From positions 124,001-188,000 of the forward strand of contig JAPPUL010000088.1 of assembly GCA_026874595.1 (NCBI GenBank): a stretch of DNA of 64,000 bases, read 5' to 3'. Positions 62,612 to 64,000 of this stretch are shown here, one piece after another (the first letter of the stretch is position 1; every line of letters starts with the position of its first letter). Below the pieces are notes generated by a model, which searched no databases, was not told where the DNA came from, and worked only from the letters and a program-made list of their open reading frames with translations. This stretch comes from Sipunculus nudus. Its lineage: Eukaryota; Annelida; Sipuncula; Golfingiida; Sipunculidae. Made by a program: the position numbers and the translations under genes.

Positions 62612-63998
62612 TATCCTTACCTCCTTTAAAACTTGGTAAATGCTTTTTAAGCATAGGATAAAATAACGTAATAACTATAAATACTACTATCGCAATACTT
62701 ATAGGTCTGCCAAAAAACATGCCTAAAAGATTATCAGATGCATCACCTATAGTCCAGGCCTGTACAAAACCTTGTTCTGCTATACTTCCAAGTATAAGTC
62801 CAAGTATAATAGGGGAGGGAGTAAAATTAACTCTATTTAGTAGCCAGCCGACTATTCCAAGCAATATCATTATAACAACATCAGATACATTATTCCGTAT
62901 AGAATAGGTCCCTATTATCGTCATAAACGAAACCGTCGGGACAAGCATTGCTTTCGGTACTGTTATAATCGTTTTATAGGCATAGCGTCCTATGAATAAA
63001 CCGGTTGGTAACATTAGAATCGTTGCCAGGAAAAGACCATATATAAAAGTATATACTATAGAACCCTCGTCTGTAAAAAGACTTGGCCCGGTACGTACTC
63101 CCTGTACTAAAAGGGCTCCAAGTATAACTGCATCAGGCGGCGTTCCGGGAATGCCAAGTACCAATGTAGGTATAAATCCCCCTCCCACCGTTGCGTTATT
63201 AGCTGATTCTGTTGCTTGTATCCCCTCAGAAGCCCCTTTTCCAAAACTTTCGCTATCTTTAGAACTGCGTCTTGCTTCTGAATAGGCTACAAGTCCTGCA
63301 ATAGAACCCCCTGCTCCGGGCAGTATGCCTACCAGTGTCCCTATTATAGAACTTCTTAGTAAATTAAACTTATGTTTCCAAGAAAGCCATAACGACTCCT
63401 TTAGACGAAAGCCTCGTGGCTCATGAGTTACTTTTAGATGTTTGTCTTTAGTTGATACTAAATCTATTAAAACAGGTACGCAATAAAGTCCTATTAAAGC
63501 CGATATCGTTTCAATCCCGCCAAGTAATACCTCACTCCCAAATGTAAAACGTACATCTGCACTAATCTCAGCAACTCCAACCGTAGAAAGCAAAAGCCCT
63601 ATACAGCCACCTATTAGACCCTTTACTAAATTGCCTGCTGAAAGAGCCGCTATTAAGGTTAAACCAAAAACTGCAAGCCAAAAATATTCAACAGGGCCAA
63701 AGGCAAGTGCCACTTCTGCAAGTGGTGGCGATAGTACTAGTAATACAAATGCTCCTATAAGTCCGCCTATAACCGAGGCTAAGCAGGCTATTGTAATCGC
63801 TAAATCACCCTCACCCTTTTGCGCCATAGGATAACCGTCAAATGTTGTTGCTATTGCTGATGGGGTGCCGGGAGTGTTTAGGAGTATTGCCGCATAAGCT
63901 CCCCCATATATTGCTCCTGTATAAATCGCTCCCATCAATATGAGTGCCGAAGAAGTCTCCATTGAAAACGTTATCGGCACCAAGACTGCTATTGCCAT
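62604..63998 (-). CDS. tctA: Tripartite tricarboxylate transporter large permease, 5'-truncated by the window edge
   Basis: 464 residues of the large TctA permease, with about 40 N-terminal residues missing beyond the end. Clear family motifs: GGAYAAILLNTPGTPSAIATTFDGYPMAQKG near the present start, the second GILPGAGGSIAGLVAYSEARRSSKD near 218, GGGFIPTLVLGIPGTPPDAVILGAL near 270 and LGxxPxP-type FTPSPIILGLILG near 400. About ten to twelve membrane helices. The periplasmic receptor gene (tctC) is not seen downstream; it may lie past the window edge upstream. Confidence 0.93.
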   Translation of the reverse strand: MAIAVLVPITFSMETSSALILMGAIYTGAIYGGAYAAILLNTPGTPSAIATTFDGYPMAQKGEGDLAITIACLASVIGGLIGAFVLLVLSPPLAEVALAFGPVEYFWLAVFGLTLIAALSAGNLVKGLIGGCIGLLLSTVGVAEISADVRFTFGSEVLLGGIETISALIGLYCVPVLIDLVSTKDKHLKVTHEPRGFRLKESLWLSWKHKFNLLRSSIIGTLVGILPGAGGSIAGLVAYSEARRSSKDSESFGKGASEGIQATESANNATVGGGFIPTLVLGIPGTPPDAVILGALLVQGVRTGPSLFTDEGSIVYTFIYGLFLATILMLPTGLFIGRYAYKTIITVPKAMLVPTVSFMTIIGTYSIRNNVSDVVIMILLGIVGWLLNRVNFTPSPIILGLILGSIAEQGFVQAWTIGDASDNLLGMFFGRPISIAIVVFIVITLFYPMLKKHLPSFKGGKDSE

Positions 63999-64000
63999 TG

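Noticed and set aside
1-64000. Insertion sequence or prophage
   Set aside because: No transposase, integrase, phage structural gene or matched terminal inverted repeats with target duplications were recognised.

Overview
The window is AT-rich, densely coding bacterial chromosome. It holds housekeeping genes throughout: citrate synthase, a divisome cluster, malic enzyme, rsmG-parA-parB, HU, accB, RNase Y, gatA, trpS and glmS. The diderm-type lipoproteins, a large Jag_N/FapA polymer-forming protein next to parB, RNase Y, a PilZ protein and many TPR/CHAT-type proteins suggest a low-GC spirochaete, perhaps Leptospirales-like. That is inference from gene content only; no rRNA is present to prove it. 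No transposase, prophage or CRISPR array was seen.

Layout. 0-11.3 kb: gltA (+), then a minus-strand block of a membrane-anchored GyrI-like protein, murD, ftsW/rodA, ftsQ, ftsA, ftsZ, a TPR lipoprotein and a triple-PAS protein. 11.3-17.8 kb: accessory-looking stretch with an acylphosphatase, a hairpin- and repeat-rich gap, a DUF2141-like protein, a decayed region, an orphan gene, a double CDGSH protein, modA-modB-modC and an exported protein. 17.9-25.3 kb: tRNA-Asn, maeB, rsmG, parA, parB and the convergent FapA-like gene. 25.6-31.7 kb: class I aldolase, two small secreted proteins (one with a recent tandem copy of its 3' half), a YghO-type GNAT protein, HU with a textbook promoter, accB, an FKBP lipoprotein and an orphan. 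32-38.6 kb: a GlnD-like HD protein, then a four-gene island with pyrimidine-rich coding strands: exported protein, atypical sigma factor, small acidic protein, and a TPR-CHAT protease-like protein with an intact His/Cys dyad. 38.7-49.8 kb: rny and gatA (minus), then an ATP-grasp/FMN-dehydrogenase fusion, a ParB-N protein, glgC, trpS, glmS and a two-domain nuclease (MrcB_N plus NucS-like PD-(D/E)XK). 50-51.7 kb: PilZ protein and a LysR regulator. 51.7-60 kb: four tandem GLUG-repeat lipoproteins with duplicated flanks and gene ends. 60.1-64 kb: two 2-hydroxyacid dehydrogenases resembling the (R)/(S)-sulfolactate pair, followed by tctB and a truncated tctA.

The strongest candidates for something undescribed are the sigma/small protein/TPR-CHAT island, the ATP-grasp/FMN fusion, the solitary MrcB_N-nuclease, and the GLUG lipoprotein array with its 3'-end duplications.
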